Counted from the stretch's first letter, positions 31,944-41,662 are shown. The stretch: 64,000 nt of DNA from Caballeronia catudaia (GCF_001544755.2 NZ_FCOF02000005.1:124001-188000); one strand, 5' to 3'. Translations and numbers: made by a program. The notes: generated from the sequence alone by a model not told the origin.

Positions 31944-34484
31944 ATGAAAATCGTCGTCATCGGTCACGGCATGGTCGGCCACAAGTTCCTCGAATGTCTC
32001 GCCGAAAGCGGCCAGCACGCACTCGACGTGACGGTGCTCTGCGAAGAACCGCGCGCCGCGTACGATCGCGTGCATCTCACCGAGTTCTTCTCGGGCAAGT
32101 CGGCGGACGATCTTTCGCTCGTGCAGGAAGGCTTTTTCGAGCAATCGGGCTACGTGCTGAAGCTGAATGCGCGCGCCGTCTCGATCGATCGTGCCGCGCG
32201 CACCGTGACTGCATCGAACGGCGATGTGCTTCCGTACGACAGGCTCATTCTCGCCACGGGCTCTTATCCGTTCGTGCCGCCGCTCGAGGGCAAGGAACGC
32301 GATGGCTGCTTCGTGTATCGCACGATCGAGGATCTCGAAGCGATGCAGGCCTTCGGCGCGCGTGCGAAGACGGGCACGGTGGTCGGCGGCGGCCTGCTCG
32401 GTCTCGAAGCGGCGAAGGCGTTGCGCGACATGGGGCTCGAAACGCACGTGGTCGAATTCGCGCCGCGCCTGATGGCCGTGCAGGTCGATGAAGGCGGCGG
32501 ACGCATGCTGCGCGGCAAGATCGAAGAGCTCGGCGTGACGGTGCATACGGGCAAGAACACGCTGGCTATCGTCGATGGCGAAGGCGCGGTCAATCGCATG
32601 AATTTCGCCGACGACACGCATCTCGACACCGACATGATCGTGTTCTCCGCGGGCATTCGTCCGCGTGACGATATCGCGCGCGCGGCGGGACTCGACATCG
32701 GCGCGCGCGGGGGCATCGTGATCGACGATGCATGCCGCACGAGCGATCACGATATCTTCGCGATCGGCGAATGCGCGCTGTGGAAAGGGCAGTTGTTCGG
32801 TCTGGTTGCGCCGGGTTACGACATGGCGCGCATCGTCGCGAAGCAGATCATCGGCGAGGAAGCCGCGTTCGCGGGCGCGGACATGAGCACGAAGCTCAAG
32901 CTGATGGGCGTCGATGTGGCGAGCATCGGCGATGCACACGGCAAGACGCCGGGCAGCCGCACGTATCAATACAGCGACGAGCGCAAGCAGGTCTACAAGA
33001 AGCTCGTCGTGTCCGATTGCGGCAAGTTCCTGCACGGCGCCGTGATGGTCGGCGATGCGACGGAATACGGCACGCTCTTGCAAATGATGTTGAACAAGAT
33101 CGAATTGCCCGAAGCGCCCGAGTTCCTGATCCTCCCGTCGAGCGACGGCAAAACGAAGCCCGCTTTGGGCGTCGAAGCCTTGCCCGAAGCCGCGCAAATC
33201 TGTTCGTGCAACAACGTGAGCAAGGCGGAAATCTGCGCGGCGGTATGCGCGGGCGCGACGAGCATCGGCGCGATCAAGTCGTCGTGCAAGGCGGGCGCGT
33301 CGTGCGGCGGCTGCGTCCCGCTCGTTACGCAAGTGATGAAGTCGGAGATGAAGCGCCAGGGTCTCGCGGTCAACAATCATATCTGCGAGCACTTTCCGTA
33401 TTCGCGTCAGGAGCTTTATCACATCGCGCGCGTGGAAGGGCATCGCACGTTCGGCGCGCTGCTCGCGAAGCACGGCAAGGGACGCGGCTGCGACATCTGC
33501 AAGCCCGCGGTCGCGAACATTCTCGCTTCGTGCTGGAACGAATTCGTGCTGAAGAAAGAGCACGCGAGCCTGCAGGATTCGAACGATTACTACCTGGCCA
33601 ACATTCAACGCGACGGCACGTATAGCGTCGTGCCGCGCATGCCGGGCGGCGAAGTGACGCCCGACGGTCTGATCGCGGTTGGCCAGGTCGCGAAGAAATA
33701 CGGGCTCTATACGAAGATTACAGGCGGACAGCGTGTCGACATGTTCGGCGCGCGCGTCGAGCAATTGCCGTTCATCTGGGAAGAGCTGATCGCGGCGGGC
33801 TTCGAATCGGGTCATGCCTACGGCAAGGCGCTGCGCACGGTGAAATCGTGCGTCGGGTCGACGTGGTGCCGCTATGGCGTCGGCGATTCGGTCGGACTCG
33901 CGATCGAGCTCGAAAACCGCTACAAGGGCCTGCGCACGCCCCACAAGATCAAGTTCGGCGTGTCGGGCTGCACGCGCGAATGCGCGGAAGCGCAAGGCAA
34001 GGATGTCGGCGTGATCGCGACGGAGAACGGCTGGAATCTCTACGTATGCGGCAACGGCGGCATGAAGCCGCGCCACGCCGAACTCATTGCATCCGATCTC
34101 GATCACGACACGCTCGTGCGTTATATCGACCGCTTCCTGATGTTCTACGTGCGCACGGCGGATCGTCTGCAACGCACGAGCGTGTGGCGCGACAACCTCG
34201 AGGGCGGCCTCGACTATCTGATCGATGTAGTCATCAACGACAAGCTCGAGATCGCCGCCGAGCTCGAATCGGAGATGCAGCTCGTCGTCGATACGTACGA
34301 AGACGAATGGAAGAAAGCCGTCACCGATCCGCACACCCGCAAGCGCTTCCGTCACTTCGTCAACAGCGATGCCGGCGATGCGAACGTGACCTTCATCGAA
34401 GAGCGCGGCCAGATTCGCCCCGCGACGCTGGAAGAAAGAAAGTCGAAGCTCGCCGATATTCCCGTCACCGTCGAAACCGTCTGA
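31944..34484 (+). CDS. nirB: Assimilatory nitrite reductase large subunit NirB
   Basis: An 846-residue cytosolic enzyme reducing nitrite to ammonium with NAD(P)H. Domains in order: FAD/NAD(P)-binding oxidoreductase (1-about 400; VIGHGMVGHKFLE), a BFD-type [2Fe-2S] domain (about 415-465; CSCNNVSKAEIC ... CKAGASCGGC), nitrite/sulfite reductase ferredoxin-like half-domain and the siroheme/4Fe-4S domain (VKSCVGSTWCRYG ... FGVSGCTRECAEA). Length is typical. It needs siroheme, for which the SUMT gene at 17.6 kb makes the precursor. GAAAGG precedes the ATG. Confidence 0.97.
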   Translation: MKIVVIGHGMVGHKFLECLAESGQHALDVTVLCEEPRAAYDRVHLTEFFSGKSADDLSLVQEGFFEQSGYVLKLNARAVSIDRAARTVTASNGDVLPYDRLILATGSYPFVPPLEGKERDGCFVYRTIEDLEAMQAFGARAKTGTVVGGGLLGLEAAKALRDMGLETHVVEFAPRLMAVQVDEGGGRMLRGKIEELGVTVHTGKNTLAIVDGEGAVNRMNFADDTHLDTDMIVFSAGIRPRDDIARAAGLDIGARGGIVIDDACRTSDHDIFAIGECALWKGQLFGLVAPGYDMARIVAKQIIGEEAAFAGADMSTKLKLMGVDVASIGDAHGKTPGSRTYQYSDERKQVYKKLVVSDCGKFLHGAVMVGDATEYGTLLQMMLNKIELPEAPEFLILPSSDGKTKPALGVEALPEAAQICSCNNVSKAEICAAVCAGATSIGAIKSSCKAGASCGGCVPLVTQVMKSEMKRQGLAVNNHICEHFPYSRQELYHIARVEGHRTFGALLAKHGKGRGCDICKPAVANILASCWNEFVLKKEHASLQDSNDYYLANIQRDGTYSVVPRMPGGEVTPDGLIAVGQVAKKYGLYTKITGGQRVDMFGARVEQLPFIWEELIAAGFESGHAYGKALRTVKSCVGSTWCRYGVGDSVGLAIELENRYKGLRTPHKIKFGVSGCTRECAEAQGKDVGVIATENGWNLYVCGNGGMKPRHAELIASDLDHDTLVRYIDRFLMFYVRTADRLQRTSVWRDNLEGGLDYLIDVVINDKLEIAAELESEMQLVVDTYEDEWKKAVTDPHTRKRFRHFVNSDAGDANVTFIEERGQIRPATLEERKSKLADIPVTVETV

Positions 34485-34501
34485 AGCCCAGGAGAAACAT
34501 C

Positions 34502-34846
34502 ATGAACGACCGCATCGAACAGGACTGGACCGCCGTTTGTGAAATCGACGACATCGTGCCCGACACGGGCGTGTGCGCGCTCGTGAAGGGCACGCAGGTC
34601 GCGGTGTTTCATCTCGCGGGCGAAGACGCGGCCCTGTACGCGATCGACAACTACGATCCGCATTCGCAGGCTGCGGTGCTGTCGCGCGGCATCGTCGGCA
34701 GTATGGGCGAGCGCATCGTCGTCGCATCGCCGATCTACAAGCAGCACTTCGATCTGCGCACGGGCGAATGCCTCGAAGCGCCGGAGTTTTCGGTGAACGC
34801 GTATCGCGTGAGGGTCGCGGGCGGCAAGGTCTGGGTCGCCGCATGA
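34502..34846 (+). CDS. nirD: Nitrite reductase small subunit NirD
   Basis: A 114-residue Rieske-fold protein (VCEIDDIVPDTGVCALVKGTQVAVFHL, SPIYKQHFDLRTGECLE). Like other NirD proteins it keeps the fold but lacks the Cys/His ligands of a true Rieske cluster, so it acts as a structural partner of NirB. CAGGAG lies before the ATG, 17 bp after nirB. Its stop overlaps the next start (ATGA). Confidence 0.93.
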   Translation: MNDRIEQDWTAVCEIDDIVPDTGVCALVKGTQVAVFHLAGEDAALYAIDNYDPHSQAAVLSRGIVGSMGERIVVASPIYKQHFDLRTGECLEAPEFSVNAYRVRVAGGKVWVAA

Positions 34847-36117
34847 AGACCGAATATGCGGTTGCGGGCATCGCCTCTTTGAACGGCGCGCCGTTTGCGC
34901 GTCAGCGGCTGGTCGTCGTCGGCAACGGCATGGCGGGCATGCGCACGGTCGAAGAGCTGTTGAAGATCGCGCCCGAGCTCTACGACATCACCGTGTTCGG
35001 CGCGGAGCCGTACGGCAACTACAACCGCATTCTGTTGTCGCCGGTGCTCGCGGGCGAGAAGCGCGTCGACGACATCATTCTCAACACGCGCGAGTGGTAC
35101 GACGCGAACGGCATCACGCTGCATGCGGGCGACGCCGTGACCGGGATCGATCGCGTGCGGCGCATCGTGCGCTCGGCGAAGGGCGTCGAGGCGCGTTACG
35201 ACCGCCTGTTGATCGCAACCGGTTCGAAGCCTTTCATCATTCCGGTGCCCGGCTGCGATCTGCCCGGCGTGATCGCATTCCGCGACATTCAGGATGTCGA
35301 AACGATGCTCGGCGCGGCGCGCGATCATCGTCATGCGGTGATCATCGGCGGCGGGCTGCTCGGGCTCGAAGCGGCCAACGGCTTGCAGCGGCAAGGCATG
35401 TCGGTGACCGTCGTGCATGCCACCGACAGCCTGATGGATCGTCAGCTCGACGCGACCGCGGCCGCGTTGCTCAGGCGCTCGCTCGAAGCGAAGGGCCTGC
35501 GCTTCGCGATGGCCGCGCAGACCACCGAAATCATCGGCGATGACCGCGTGCGTGCCGTGCGTTTCGCCGATGGCACGCGGATCGACGCGGACCTCGTCGT
35601 GATGACGGCGGGCGTGCGGCCGAACATCGCGCTGGCGCAGGCATCGGGTCTGCATTGCGAGCGCGCGATCGTCGTCGACGACACGCTGCAGACCTTCGAT
35701 CCGCGCGTCTATGCGGTGGGCGAATGCGTGCAGCATCGTTCTGCGACCTTCGGTCTCGTCGCGCCGATCTGGGATCAGGCGCGCGTGGCGGGCGCGCATC
35801 TCGCGGGCGCGGGGCATCGTCGTTATGTGCAGCGCGCGACCGCGACGAAGCTCAAGGTCACCGGCGTCGATCTGTATTCGGCGGGCGATTTCATCGGCGG
35901 CGACGGCAGCGAGGATCTCGTGCTGCGCGATCCGCGCCGCGGGGTCTACAAGCGGCTCGTGCTGCAGGCGGGACGTCTGATCGGCGCGGTGCTGTATGGC
36001 GACGTGAAAGACGGCGGCTGGTACTTCGATCTGATTCAGGCACGCGCGGATGTCTCGCATGTGCGCGGGAAACTGCTGTTCGGCAAAGCGCTTTGCGAAA
36101 GTGAGATTTCCAATTGA
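34843..36117 (+). CDS. NAD(P)H:FAD oxidoreductase, electron donor of nitrate reductase
   Basis: A 424-residue flavoprotein of the rubredoxin-reductase/NirB-N-terminal type: FAD motif RLVVVGNGMAGMRTVEEL, NAD(P) motif HAVIIGGGLLGLEAANGL, second FAD motif VYAVGECVQH. It lacks the BFD iron-sulfur domain, which is instead found at the end of the next protein. By position it passes electrons from NAD(P)H to the nitrate reductase, the role of NasB/NasC reductase subunits elsewhere. Translationally coupled on both sides (ATGA with nirD, TTGA with the nitrate reductase). Confidence 0.9.
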   Translation: MKTEYAVAGIASLNGAPFARQRLVVVGNGMAGMRTVEELLKIAPELYDITVFGAEPYGNYNRILLSPVLAGEKRVDDIILNTREWYDANGITLHAGDAVTGIDRVRRIVRSAKGVEARYDRLLIATGSKPFIIPVPGCDLPGVIAFRDIQDVETMLGAARDHRHAVIIGGGLLGLEAANGLQRQGMSVTVVHATDSLMDRQLDATAAALLRRSLEAKGLRFAMAAQTTEIIGDDRVRAVRFADGTRIDADLVVMTAGVRPNIALAQASGLHCERAIVVDDTLQTFDPRVYAVGECVQHRSATFGLVAPIWDQARVAGAHLAGAGHRRYVQRATATKLKVTGVDLYSAGDFIGGDGSEDLVLRDPRRGVYKRLVLQAGRLIGAVLYGDVKDGGWYFDLIQARADVSHVRGKLLFGKALCESEISN

Positions 36118-38852
36118 GCATTCCCATCGTTCCGCTGGTTCCCCTGGTTCCAGTCAAAACCACGTGTCCTTATTGCGGCGTCGGCTGCGGTGTCAGTGCG
36201 ACGCCCAAGAGCGCGACGCAAGTCGATATCGCCGGCGATGAAACGCATCCGTCGAACTTCGGGCGTCTGTGCGTGAAGGGCTCGGCGCTCGGCGAAACGG
36301 TCGGACTCGAAGGCCGTCTGCTCACGCCGAAACTGCGCGACGAGACGACCGGCACGCTCACCGACGTTTCCTGGGACGACGCCATCGGCACGGTCGCGAG
36401 CGGCTTTGCGCGCATCATCGAAGAGCATGGCCCGGATGCGGTCGCGCTATACGTGTCCGGCCAACTGCTGACCGAGGATTACTACGTCGCCAACAAGCTG
36501 ATGAAGGGCTACATCGGCAGCGCGAACATTGATACGAATTCGCGGCTGTGCATGTCGTCGTCGGTGGCGGGACACAAGCGCGCGTTCGGCGAAGATATCG
36601 TGCCGATGAGCTATGAGGATCTCGAACTCGCGGATCTCATCGTGCTCGTCGGCTCGAACACGGCATGGTGTCATCCGATCCTGTTTCAGCGCATCGTGAA
36701 GATGAAGGAGACGCGTCCCGATGCGAAGATCGTCGTGATCGATCCGCGTCATACGGCGACGTGCGAAATGGCCGATCTGCATCTGCCGCTCAAACCCGGC
36801 AGCGATGTGCGCCTCTTCAACGGCCTGCTTGCCTTTCTCGCGGAACATGGCGCGACGGATGCCTCATTCGTCGATGCGCACACCAACGGCTTCGACGCGG
36901 CGCTCGCCGCTGCAGAGCCTTCGGATCTCGCGCAAACCGCAAAGGACTGCAAGCTCGATCAACACGATCTGATGACGTTCTATCGCCTGTTCGCGCGCAC
37001 CGAACGCGTCGTGACCGTGTATTCGCAAGGCGTGAACCAGTCGAGCGCGGGCACGGACAAGGTCAACAGCATCATCAATTGTCATCTGCTGACGGGACGT
37101 ATCGGCAAGCCGGGCATGGGGCCGTTCTCGTTCACCGGGCAGCCGAACGCGATGGGCGGCCGCGAAGTCGGCGGTCTCGCCAACACGCTCGCTTCGCATC
37201 TGGAACTCGGCGATCCGCTGCATGGCGAGATCGTGCAGACGTTCTGGTCTTCGCCGGTCATCGCGCAGCGTGCGGGTTTGAAAGCCGTCGAACTGTTCGA
37301 TGCGATTGATGCGGGCCGTGTGAAGGCGGTGTGGATCATGGGCACGAATCCGGTCGTGAGCCTGCCCGACGGCGATCGCGTGAAGCGCGCGCTCCAGACG
37401 TGCGAGCTCGTGGTGGCATCGGACATCATCGAGAAGACGGATACGAACGCGTTCGCCGATGTGCTGCTGCCCGCGCTCGGCTGGGGCGAAAAGAACGGCA
37501 CGGTGACGAACTCGGAGCGGCGCATTTCGCGTCAGCGCGCGTTCATTCCGGCGCCGGGCGCGGCGCGCGCGGACTGGCGCATCATCTGCGATGTCGCGCG
37601 GCGCATGGGCTTCGATGGCTTCGATTTCGCGGGACCGCACGAGATTTTCGACGAGCATGCGCGGCTGTCCTCCTATCGCAACGATGCTTCGAAAGGTGCG
37701 TATCGCGCGTTCAACGTGAGCGGTCTCGCCGGCATGAGCCGCGCGCAATACGATGCGCTGAAGCCCGTGCAATGGCCGTTGCTTAGCCCTGGCGAAGAAG
37801 GCGCGGCACGCCTCTTCGAAGACGGCCGCTTCAGTCATGCGGACGGCCGCGCGCGCTTCATCGCGACGGCTCCACGCGCGCCGGTCAACGCGCCCGATGA
37901 AGATCATCCGCTCGTGCTCAACACGGGCCGTGTGCGCGACCAATGGCACACGATGACGCGCACGGGCCGCTCCGCGAAGCTTGCCGGGCATATCAGCGAG
38001 TCGTTCATCGACATGCATCCGCAAGACGCGCTCGCATGCGGCGTGCGCGAGGGCGAGCTCGCGCGCGTGGCGAGCCGCTGGGGTTCGATGGTCGCGCGCG
38101 TGCAGCACGGCGGCGGCATGCCGCGCGGCAGCGTCTTCGTGCCGATTCACTGGAACGATCAGGTCGCCTCCGATGCGCGCGTCGGCGCGGTGGTGAATCC
38201 TGTCGTCGATCCGGTTTCGGGCGAGCCGGAATTCAAGCACACGCCAGTGTCGGTGGAGAAATTTCACGTCACGTGGCATGGCTTTTCGCTTTCACGCAGC
38301 ACGCCCGATCTCGATCGCGTCACGCACTGGACGCGCGTGCATTGCGCGCGTTTCGAGCGCTACGAGATGGCGGGCCGCAATCGTTTCGATGCGGCGCATG
38401 GCGATCATCACGACTGGGCGCGCGCGCTCTTTCATATCGACGATCATCACGCGGACTGGATCGAATACGAGGACAAGAGCGCAGGCGTGTATCGCGCGGC
38501 GCATCTGGTGGACGATCGCATCGAAAGCTGCGTGTTCATCTCGGAGCGGCCCGATCTGCCCGCACGTGCATGGCTCGCGAGTCTCTTCGGGAAAGACCGT
38601 CTCGACGACGACGACCGCGCGAGCCTCCTGCTCGGCCAGCCGGCGGCCAAGGGCGAAGACACCGGACCGACCGTGTGCTCGTGCTTCGGCGTCGGACGCA
38701 ATACGATCTGCAACGCGATTCGCGACAAGGGGCTGAAGAGCGCCGCCGAGATCACGTCGTGCCTGAAGGCGGGCGGCAATTGCGGATCGTGCGTGCCCGA
38801 GTTGAAGAAGCTCATCGTCGAGACGGAAATGGCACGGTTGAGCACGGTCTGA
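36114..38852 (+). CDS. nasA: Assimilatory nitrate reductase catalytic subunit with C-terminal BFD domain
   Basis: A 912-residue molybdopterin enzyme reducing nitrate to nitrite in the cytosol. The N-terminal 4Fe-4S ligands are C18, C21, C25 and C53 (CPYCGVGCG ... RLCVKG). The bis-MGD core follows (LCMSSSVAGHKRAFGED, GSNTAWCHPILFQR, YSQGVNQSSAGTDKVN, GTNPVVSLPD), then the dinucleotide-binding domain (VLNTGRVRDQWHTMTRTGR) and a C-terminal [2Fe-2S] BFD domain (CSCFGVGRNTICNAI ... CLKAGGNCGSC). No twin-arginine signal, as expected of an assimilatory enzyme. TTG start overlapping the previous stop. No mobilising molybdenum genes nearby. Confidence 0.95.
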   Translation: MSIPIVPLVPLVPVKTTCPYCGVGCGVSATPKSATQVDIAGDETHPSNFGRLCVKGSALGETVGLEGRLLTPKLRDETTGTLTDVSWDDAIGTVASGFARIIEEHGPDAVALYVSGQLLTEDYYVANKLMKGYIGSANIDTNSRLCMSSSVAGHKRAFGEDIVPMSYEDLELADLIVLVGSNTAWCHPILFQRIVKMKETRPDAKIVVIDPRHTATCEMADLHLPLKPGSDVRLFNGLLAFLAEHGATDASFVDAHTNGFDAALAAAEPSDLAQTAKDCKLDQHDLMTFYRLFARTERVVTVYSQGVNQSSAGTDKVNSIINCHLLTGRIGKPGMGPFSFTGQPNAMGGREVGGLANTLASHLELGDPLHGEIVQTFWSSPVIAQRAGLKAVELFDAIDAGRVKAVWIMGTNPVVSLPDGDRVKRALQTCELVVASDIIEKTDTNAFADVLLPALGWGEKNGTVTNSERRISRQRAFIPAPGAARADWRIICDVARRMGFDGFDFAGPHEIFDEHARLSSYRNDASKGAYRAFNVSGLAGMSRAQYDALKPVQWPLLSPGEEGAARLFEDGRFSHADGRARFIATAPRAPVNAPDEDHPLVLNTGRVRDQWHTMTRTGRSAKLAGHISESFIDMHPQDALACGVREGELARVASRWGSMVARVQHGGGMPRGSVFVPIHWNDQVASDARVGAVVNPVVDPVSGEPEFKHTPVSVEKFHVTWHGFSLSRSTPDLDRVTHWTRVHCARFERYEMAGRNRFDAAHGDHHDWARALFHIDDHHADWIEYEDKSAGVYRAAHLVDDRIESCVFISERPDLPARAWLASLFGKDRLDDDDRASLLLGQPAAKGEDTGPTVCSCFGVGRNTICNAIRDKGLKSAAEITSCLKAGGNCGSCVPELKKLIVETEMARLSTV

Positions 38853-38883
38853 TTGCCGGACCGCTTGCGTGGTCTGACGCACG

Positions 38884-38917
38884 AACGCGGGCGCATGTCG
38901 TCCGCGTTTTTGCTTTT
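38884..38917 (+). terminator. Terminator of the nitrate operon
   Basis: AACGCGG / CCGCGTT stem with an 11-base loop, followed by TTTTTGCTTTT, 32 bases after the nitrate reductase stop. Confidence 0.75.
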
Positions 38918-39005
38918 CAGCGTATCGCAGCGCGCGCACGGACCTTGGAAACCCGCGAAAACAGGGCGTTTCCGGCCGGCCGGCCTATTGGTATGAGTGG
39001 TCGCC

Positions 39006-39029
39006 CACCAAATTCCTAACGATTTGGTG
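39006..39029. promoter_or_regulatory. Inverted repeat CACCAAAT-N8-ATTTGGTG
   Basis: A perfect 8-bp inverted repeat in an AT-rich non-coding stretch upstream of the exported Ser/Gly-rich protein genes. Could be an operator for that region; it has no T-tract, so it is not a typical terminator. Confidence 0.4.
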
Positions 39030-39158
39030 TGACATGAAATTTAGTGTTGGCTGCCCCACGCCTGACACATTTCAACTTCCGTACAGTCTCTTCGAAACAC
39101 AGGCACTTAAAAAAACCAGGCGCCTGAAACAACATAAAAACGTGTTACGGGGATTGCG

Positions 39159-39335
39159 ATGAAGAACAACGCAAAGCAAATTGACACAGCGGAAGGCCGA
39201 CGCGCCGCGATCCGCTCGACGGGAACCACGAGCCCGTCCCAGACCAGCCTCGACCTGTTCGACTCATTGCATGGACGACGACTTCGTTCGCTCGAAGCTC
39301 GCGCCGTTCCCGCTCTCGCGCTACTTCTGATCTGA
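39159..39335 (+). CDS. Possible short gene, 58 residues, unknown
   Basis: An open frame starting MKNNAKQIDTAEGRRAAI with a GGGG-rich sequence 7-10 nt upstream and ending ARAVPALALLLI. It is hydrophilic and basic in the middle with a short hydrophobic end. No family recognised. Codon choice is not clearly that of a gene; alternatively this is leader sequence of the next genes. Confidence 0.3.
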   Translation: MKNNAKQIDTAEGRRAAIRSTGTTSPSQTSLDLFDSLHGRRLRSLEARAVPALALLLI

Positions 39336-39514
39336 CTGACCCGCGCTCGCAGCGCGATCTCTTTCAAACGTCCACTGATTTTTCGCACGGGTTCATCGAC
39401 GCGAGATTCGATCAGACGCTTGAAATAGGAATACTAATGAAATTGCTGTACCCGCTACATATTGGCGCCGATGTAGCTGGAAAAAACCGTGCGCCTTTAC
39501 TTGGAGACATCACC

Positions 39515-39865
39515 ATGCAACGCAAACTGATCGCAGCCGCAGCCGCTCTCTCGCTCGTTTCCGCCGCAGCTTTCGCAACGGGCACGAACTCCAGCTCCAG
39601 CTCGACGTCGGGCGGCACGTCGGCCGCAGCCGTCTATGGCTTCGGTTCGTTCACCGCGACCAACGCCGGCATCGCCAACGGCCACGCATCGGCTACGGCT
39701 GGCCAAGGCCACGGCGTGACGGGCAACACGACCAACGCGACGACCGGCCATATCAACACGACGTCGGCGAGCGGCAAGGGTTTCGGTGGTTCGGGCGCAA
39801 CGGGCGTCTCGGGCGCCGACGCTGCGGCGAACGCCTGGAGCAAGCTCGGCGGCGGCTGGCGTTAA
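39515..39865 (+). CDS. Exported Ser/Gly/Thr/Asn-rich protein, paralogue A
   Basis: A 116-residue protein with a Sec signal peptide (MQRKLIAAAAALSLVSAAAFA) and a low-complexity mature part: TGTNSSSSSTSGG at the N-terminus, Gly/Asn/Thr/Ala-rich middle, and the end SGADAAANAWSKLGGGWR. The start follows GGAGACATCACC. The next gene encodes a close paralogue with the same two ends, so the pair arose by duplication. No cysteine. Such composition fits surface fibre, adhesin or amyloid-like subunits, but no known family is recognised. Confidence 0.75.
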   Translation: MQRKLIAAAAALSLVSAAAFATGTNSSSSSTSGGTSAAAVYGFGSFTATNAGIANGHASATAGQGHGVTGNTTNATTGHINTTSASGKGFGGSGATGVSGADAAANAWSKLGGGWR

Positions 39866-39988
39866 GCACCCCGGTTGCGGAGGGCGGACTTCGCCCGCAA
39901 CGGGGTTCGCTTATCCGTATCGGTGTGACCGTAGATCGAAGAACAAAAACGAAATCCAATCTTTATGATTCGATAAGGAATGCAAATA

Positions 39989-40336
39989 ATGAAACGCACT
40001 CTCATCGCTGCCGCACTGCTCTCGTTCGTCTCCGCCGCCGCTTTCGCAACGGGCACGAACTCCAGCTCCAGCTCGACCTCGGGCGGCTCGACCTCCGCTT
40101 CGGTTTCCGGCTTCGGCCACTTCACGGCCAGCAACTACGGCACGGCCAACGGCAACGCGCAGTCGGTCGCCGGCAACGCGTTCGGCGGGACGGGCAACTT
40201 CACCAACGCGACGACCAGCCACACCAACACGTCGAACGTCGGCGGTTTCGGTCACGGCACGTCGTCGGCAGGCGGCACCTCGGGCGCGGACGCAGCGGCC
40301 AATGCATGGAGCAAGCTCGGCGGCGGCTGGCGTTAA
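39989..40336 (+). CDS. Exported Ser/Gly/Thr/Asn-rich protein, paralogue B
   Basis: A 115-residue protein, MKRTLIAAALLSFVSAAAFA signal peptide, then TGTNSSSSSTSGGST, a Gly/Asn/Ser-rich middle (GFGHFTASNYGTANGNAQ) and the same C-terminal block SGADAAANAWSKLGGGWR as paralogue A. The middle is the variable part; the two ends are nearly identical even at DNA level, showing recent duplication or constraint. The ATG at 39989 has AAGGA at a proper distance; the ATG at 39980 is too close to it. Confidence 0.75.
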   Translation: MKRTLIAAALLSFVSAAAFATGTNSSSSSTSGGSTSASVSGFGHFTASNYGTANGNAQSVAGNAFGGTGNFTNATTSHTNTSNVGGFGHGTSSAGGTSGADAAANAWSKLGGGWR

Positions 40337-40480
40337 GCCGGACCGTGTGCCACGGCAGGGGCGGCGTCATCACGAGACGCGTGCTTGGGCGACACCGCCT
40401 TTGCCGACCTTATAAAAATACTCTAAGCCGTCCGGGGCGTCATGCGCTGTGGCGTTCCCCTTTCCTTCCGGAGAACCAGA

Positions 40481-41494
40481 ATGAACAAGACCACTTTGCA
40501 ACTGGCATGCGCAGTGTTGTTTTGCGCAGCGCAACTTGCCCACGCTGACACCGCGGCGAATGCCTCGTCGGGCTCCGTATCGGGGTCGACTTCGACCGGC
40601 ATCGGTCAGGGCGGCGGATCGAGCCTGAACAACATCGGCACGTCGGCGAACTCGACGGCCAACACCAGTTCCAATTCATCGTCGGTCGGCGGCCTCGGCG
40701 TGGCGAACGCGAACGGCGGCCGTTCGTCGGCAACCGGCGGCAGCTCGTCGGCGCGAGGCGGCTCGTCGAACGTCAACATCTCGCTGACGATGCCGGCGCT
40801 CGCTAATTCGAGCACCGGCGCGAACGGCACGGGCTCCCCCACCGGCACGGATGCGACCGGCAAAGCCGCGACCAGCGGCCCCGGCACGAGCGCATTCGAC
40901 ACGCGCACGACGGTCGATTACAACCAGAGCTCGTACTCGGTGCGCACGACGCCGGCGATTGCCGCGCCCGCACTCACGACGACGCTCTCCGACACCTGCA
41001 TGGGCTCGGCGAGCTTCGGCCTGTCGATCACGGGCTTCGGCGCGACCGGCGGCACGACGCTCGTCGATCAGGCTTGCGTGCGCCGTCTCGATGCACGCGA
41101 ATTCCGCGCGATGGGCCTCACCGATGTCGCGCTCGCGCTCCTGTGCCAGAGCGAAGCGAACCGCCGCGCCGTCGAAGCCACGGGCCATCTGTGCCCGGGC
41201 ACGACCACGCCGCTCGTGAAGTCGGGCGCGGACGCTGTTCTTTCGGATGACGAAAAGTTTCGCGATCCGCTGATCCGCGCGCGCCTCGGCTTGCCGGTGA
41301 CCGCCGCGAACAATCCGGAAGTCAGCCTGAAGACGCGGGACGATGCAAAGCAGGCTCAGCCGGCGCCCGCGAAACAGGTCGCGCAGCCGACGCCGGTCGC
41401 GGCCCGCGCGTACGATAAGCATGAAGCTTCTGATGGCGTCGAAGTGGCGAGCGCGCCCATCGGCGAAAAGATCGAAGTCTCGCTGGTGCAGTGA
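40481..41494 (+). CDS. Exported low-complexity protein with a Cys-containing C-terminal module
   Basis: A 337-residue protein with signal peptide MNKTTLQLACAVLFCAAQLAHA. Residues about 25-150 are Ser/Gly/Thr/Asn-rich like the two upstream paralogues. A compact module follows (about 160-250): DTCMGSASFGLSITGFG, ACVRRLDAREFRAMGLTDVALALLCQSEANRRAVEATGHLCPG, with four cysteines likely to form disulfides in the periplasm. The tail is Ala/Pro/Gln-rich. CCGGAG lies before the ATG. The function is unknown; it may be an anchor or secretion partner for the small paralogues. Confidence 0.75.
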   Translation: MNKTTLQLACAVLFCAAQLAHADTAANASSGSVSGSTSTGIGQGGGSSLNNIGTSANSTANTSSNSSSVGGLGVANANGGRSSATGGSSSARGGSSNVNISLTMPALANSSTGANGTGSPTGTDATGKAATSGPGTSAFDTRTTVDYNQSSYSVRTTPAIAAPALTTTLSDTCMGSASFGLSITGFGATGGTTLVDQACVRRLDAREFRAMGLTDVALALLCQSEANRRAVEATGHLCPGTTTPLVKSGADAVLSDDEKFRDPLIRARLGLPVTAANNPEVSLKTRDDAKQAQPAPAKQVAQPTPVAARAYDKHEASDGVEVASAPIGEKIEVSLVQ

Positions 41495-41574
41495 GGAGCG
41501 GTACATCCAATGGCAGCTTGACGCCTTGGAGCAGAAGAGACGCGCCTGAGCAATCGGGCCGTCTCTCCCTTTCA

Positions 41575-41621
41575 AGGGTTGGCTCTGAAAGACTGGTCCC
41601 GGAGAGTCAACCCTCGTTTTC
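41575..41621 (+). terminator. Probable terminator
   Basis: AGGGTTGGCTCT / AGAGTCAACCCT, a 12-bp stem with one G-T wobble and a 16-base loop, followed by CGTTTTCCC. It lies between the 337-residue and 208-residue exported protein genes. Confidence 0.5.
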
Positions 41622-41662
41622 CCGCTTGATTTCCCGCTTGATTTTCCCGCACGAGGCAGGCG

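Noticed and set aside
30396..34355. Long open frame of 1319 codons on the minus strand opposite the nitrate transporter and nirB
   Set aside because: It is an antisense shadow produced by GC-rich codon bias; the plus-strand frames are recognised enzymes, and the minus frame translates to Arg/His/Ala-rich sequence without motifs.
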